From contig JAZARR010000247.1 in assembly GCA_037389465.1 (NCBI GenBank), positions 620,001-684,000 of the forward strand: a stretch of 64,000 nucleotides of DNA, read 5' to 3'. Origin of the DNA: Baylisascaris procyonis (lineage: Eukaryota; Nematoda; Chromadorea; Rhabditida; Ascarididae). Positions 61,238-64,000 of the stretch are shown piece after piece. How positions within the stretch are numbered: position 1 is the stretch's first letter; every line of letters starts with the position of its first letter. The notes beneath the pieces are model-generated. The model worked only from the letters and a program-made list of their open reading frames with translations, searched no databases and was not told where the DNA came from. The position numbers were made by a program, and so were the translations under genes.

Positions 61238-63815
61238 ATGCCCAAGAACGGATTTTCCTGTTCCCGAACGGATATCTCAACCGGATCATTAAATTTTCCG
61301 GAATTTTCTTCACAGCACCCTTCAGACAAGAATTTCCAAGAGGTCCTGAAGAAAGTTCCCACAAAAATGCAGAAACGACAACGAAATAACGTTTTCCGGA
61401 TTGCTTTTCATACTTTGCAAAGATATTCCGGAAAAATTTCCATATTCAAAATTTTTTCCGCAAATTCGCACCCATCCCCAACATGTCCCCTAAAATTCCT
61501 CACAAAACCAAAAAAAGAAGTCCAAATTCTAACAAACGAATAGAAAGATATGAACAAAAATGCTTAAGTATGAAAAAATCTTTCGGCCGGAATTTCTCAA
61601 AGATTCAACAGGATAACACCTACCACAAAATTTATCAGCAACGCCCCACTATGAAGAAAACACAAGTGCAAAAAATCCGGCAGAAAAAACAAATCCATGA
61701 AGAGTTATGACATCTACAATCAAAAATGTGTTACTGATCTTCAGTACGCACAGAGTAAAAGTCGGAAATTTGCCAAATTTTTCCCATCGTAACCGGAAGC
61801 TTCTTCCAGATTATGATGGATCATTCTAAATCATGGCTAATGAAAAAGATTCCTGATGAATTGACCTAATCCAAGCCGAGATATGCCCAAGAACGGTTTT
61901 CCTGTTCCCGAACGGATATCTCAACCGGATCATTAAATTTTCCGGAATTTTCTTCACAGCACCCTTCAGACAAGAATTTCCAAGAGGTCCTGAAGAAAGT
62001 TCCCACAAAAATGCAGAAACGACAACGAAATAACGTTTTCCGGATTGCTTTTCATACTTTGCAAAGATATTCCGGAAAAATTTCCATATTCAAAATTTTT
62101 TCCGCAAATTCGCACCCATCCCCAACATGTCCCCTAAAATTCCTCACAAAACCAAAAAAAGAAGTCCAAATTCTAACAAACGAATAGAAAGATATGAACA
62201 AAAATGCTTAAGTATGAAAAAATCTTTCGGCCGGAATTTCTCAAAGATTCAACAGGATAACACCTACCAAAAAATTTATCAGCAACGCTCCACTATGAAG
62301 AAAACACAAGTGCAAAAAATCCGGCAGAAAAATCAAATCCATGAAGAGTTATGACATCTACAATCAAAAACGTGTTACTGATCTTCAGTACGTACAGAGT
62401 AAAAGTCGGAAATTTGCCAAATTTTTCCCATCGTAACCGGAGGCTTCTTCCAGATTATGATGGATCATTCTAAATCATGGGTAATGAAAAGGATTCCTGA
62501 TGAATTGATATAATCCAAGCCGAGATATGCCCAAGAACGGATTTTCCTGTTCCCGAACGGATATCTCAACCGGATCATTAAATTTTCCGGAATTTTCTTC
62601 ACAGCACCCTTCAGACAAGAATTTCCAAGAGGTCCTGAAGAAAGTTCCCACAAAAATGCAGAAACGACAACGAAATAACGTTTTCCGTATTGCTTTTCAT
62701 ACTTTGCAAAGATATTCCGGAAAAATTTCCATATTCAAAATTTTTTCCGCAAATTCGCACCCATCCCCAACATGTCCCCTAAAATTCCTCACAAAACCAA
62801 AAAAAGAAGTCCAAATTCTAACAAACGGATAGAAAGATATGAACAAAAATGCTTAAGTATGAAAAAATGTTTCGGCCGGAATTTCTCAAAGATTCAACAG
62901 GATAACACCTACCACAAAATTTATCAGCAACGCTCCACTACCAAGAAAACACAAGTGCAAAAAATCCGGCAGAAAAAACAAATCCATGAAGAGTTATGAC
63001 ATCTACAATCAAAAATGTGTTACTGATCTTCAGTACGTACAGAGTAAAAGTCGGAAATTTGCCAAATTTTTCCCATCGTAACCGGAACGCTCTTCCAGAT
63101 TATGATGGATCATTCTAAATCATGGCTAATGAAAAAGATTCCTGATGAATTGACCTAATCCAAGCCGAGATATGCCCAAGAACGGATTTTCCTGTTCCCG
63201 AACGGATATCTCAACCGGATCATTAAATTTTCCGGAATTTTCTTCACAGCACCCTTCAGACAAGAATTTCCAAGAGGTCCTGAAGAAAGTTCCCACAAAA
63301 ATGCAGAAACGACAACGAAATAACGTTTTCCGGATTGCTTTTCATACTTTGCAAAGATATTCCGGAAAAATTTTAATATTCAAAATTTTTTCCGCAAATT
63401 CGCACCCATCCCCAACATGTCCCCTAAAATTCCTCACAAAACCAAAAAAGAAGTCCAAATTCTAACAAACGAATAGAAAGATATCAACAAAAATGCTTAA
63501 GTATGAAAAAATCTTTCGGCCGGAATTTTTCAAAGATTCAACAGGATAACACCTACCACAAAATTTATCAGCAACGCTCCACTATCAAGAAAACACAAGT
63601 GCAAAAAATCCGGCAGAAAAATCAAATCCATGAAGAGTTACGACATCTACAATCAAAAACGTGTTACTGATCTTCAGTACGCACAGAGTAAAAGTCGGAA
63701 ATTTGCCAAATTTTTCCCATCGTAACCGGAAGCTTCTTCCAGATTATGATGGATCATTCTAAATCATGGCTAATGAAAAAGATTCCTGATGAATTGACCT
63801 AATCCAAGCCGAGAT
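61238..63815. repeat. Candidate four-monomer higher-order repeat, copy B (monomers 95-98)
   Basis: Monomers 97 and 98 match 93 and 94 at rare linked sites. Monomers 93 and 97 share CCGTATTGC, ACCACAAAAT, CTCCACTA and GTACAGAG. Monomers 94 and 98 look identical from GATATCAAC to GCACAGAG. Corresponding starts are 2580 bp apart (59947 to 62527, and 60592 to 63172). The 5' halves match less well, so the repeat is imperfect. Confidence 0.6.
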
Positions 63816-64000
63816 ATGCCCAAGAACGGATTTTCCTGTTCCCGAACGGATATCTCAACCGGATCATTAAATTTTCCGGAATTTTCTTCACAGCACCCTT
63901 CAGACAAGAATTTCCAAGAGGTCCTGAAGAAAGTTCCCACAAAAATGCAGAAACGACAACGAAATAACGTTTTCCGGATTGCTTTTCATACTTTGCAAAG
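63816..64000. repeat. Monomer 99, partial at the window edge
   Basis: The first 185 bp of a standard-type unit, from the landmark ATG to ACTTTGCAAAG. The array clearly continues to the right of the window. Confidence 0.95.

Larger units (their letters stand above)
1..64000. repeat. Satellite DNA array, ~646 bp monomer, ~99 copies
   Basis: The same unit recurs without a break from the first base to the last, always in the same orientation. Using the landmark ATG of each unit, spacing is 646 bp in most cases and ranges from 640 to 647 bp; 98 complete units span 565-63815. GC is about 36%, counted over one monomer. No unit is inverted and nothing foreign is inserted. Length differences trace to 1-6 bp indels, mainly at a C-run near offset 239, an A-run near offset 267, and the sequence after AACCGGAA near offset 562. 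I do not recognise the family. Tandem arrays of this kind are typical of eukaryotic heterochromatin, and a centromeric or pericentromeric role is inference only. True copy number may differ if the assembly compressed or expanded the array. Confidence 0.98.
41889..64000. repeat. Domain IV: HindIII-type subfamily, monomers 65-99
   Basis: Monomer starts: 41889, 42533, 43179, 43824, 44469, 45115, 45761, 46407, 47052, 47697, 48343, 48988, 49634, 50280, 50925, 51571, 52216, 52863, 53508, 54153, 54793, 55436, 56083, 56728, 57373, 58018, 58662, 59307, 59947, 60592, 61238, 61883, 62527, 63172, and 63816 (partial). Nearly every unit has CCGGAAGCTTCT at its end; monomer 96 has GGAGGCTT and monomer 97 has AACGCTCTT. 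Most have TTCTAAC mid-unit and CCGAG before the ATG. Further subtypes are marked by ACCACAAAAT with CTCCACTATCAAG, and by CCCTTTAGAC with CCTCAAG. Units are shorter on average, and indels are more frequent than in domain II. Confidence 0.8.

Noticed and set aside
649..62653. Reverse-strand ORFs of 60-104 codons
   Set aside because: They are antisense shadows of the monomer, recur in every copy and change length with each indel. Nothing in their translation resembles a known protein.
565..63465. Dozens of forward-strand ORFs of 75-166 codons as protein genes
   Set aside because: They are the same frame of one satellite monomer. Frameshifts are frequent, variants are mostly residue-changing, there is no promoter or polyadenylation signal, and I recognise no domain.
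1..64000. CRISPR array
   Set aside because: The repeat unit is 646 bp with no unique spacers, and there are no cas genes.
1..64000. rDNA, histone or other tandem gene cluster
   Set aside because: No rRNA, 5S, tRNA or histone sequence is visible in the unit, and no Pol III box A/B pair was found.
1..64000. Assembly or rolling-circle artefact of a single 646 bp molecule
   Set aside because: Monomers carry structured, linked variants that form domains and spaced recurrences, which an artefact would not create. Local copy number may still be inaccurate.

Overview
The whole 64 kb window is one uninterrupted tandem satellite array. A single monomer of about 646 bp is repeated head to tail in one orientation. 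There are 98 complete monomers, counted from a landmark ATG at position 565, plus a partial copy at each end (1-564 lacks the first 82 bp; 63816-64000 holds the first 185 bp). I see no single-copy DNA, mobile-element insertion, inversion, rRNA, tRNA, CRISPR array or credible protein gene. Such an array, with roughly 36% GC and variant subfamilies, indicates a eukaryotic nuclear genome and probably heterochromatin (centromeric, pericentromeric or subtelomeric). The clade cannot be fixed from this sequence. CpG is not depleted, which argues weakly against a heavily methylated genome.

Layout. Monomers are numbered 0-99, with monomer 1 at 565. Domain I (1-2502) is a short stretch of mixed variants. 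Domain II (2503-27042, monomers 4-41) is a highly homogenised block. Its copies differ mainly at a C-run junction, a CGG/TGG site and a short indel near the end of the unit, apart from an odd island at 13483-14773. Domain III (27043-41888, monomers 42-64) is heterogeneous. Domain IV (41889-64000) is a distinct subfamily set in which nearly every unit carries a HindIII site that is almost absent from domains I and II. Its last eight complete monomers look like two copies of a four-monomer higher-order repeat of about 2.58 kb.

The monomer can be read as a 157-codon ORF, and about half of the units keep it. Indels at homopolymers break the rest, and most variant sites change the amino acid, so I treat it as a by-product of homogenisation. 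Each unit also carries several TTCnnGAA/GAAnnTTC dyads, one extended to a perfect three-part heat-shock-element pattern. This is the most testable functional hint here. The main biological interest is the visible record of satellite evolution: local homogenisation, emerging higher-order structure, and conversion-like mosaics between distant monomers.
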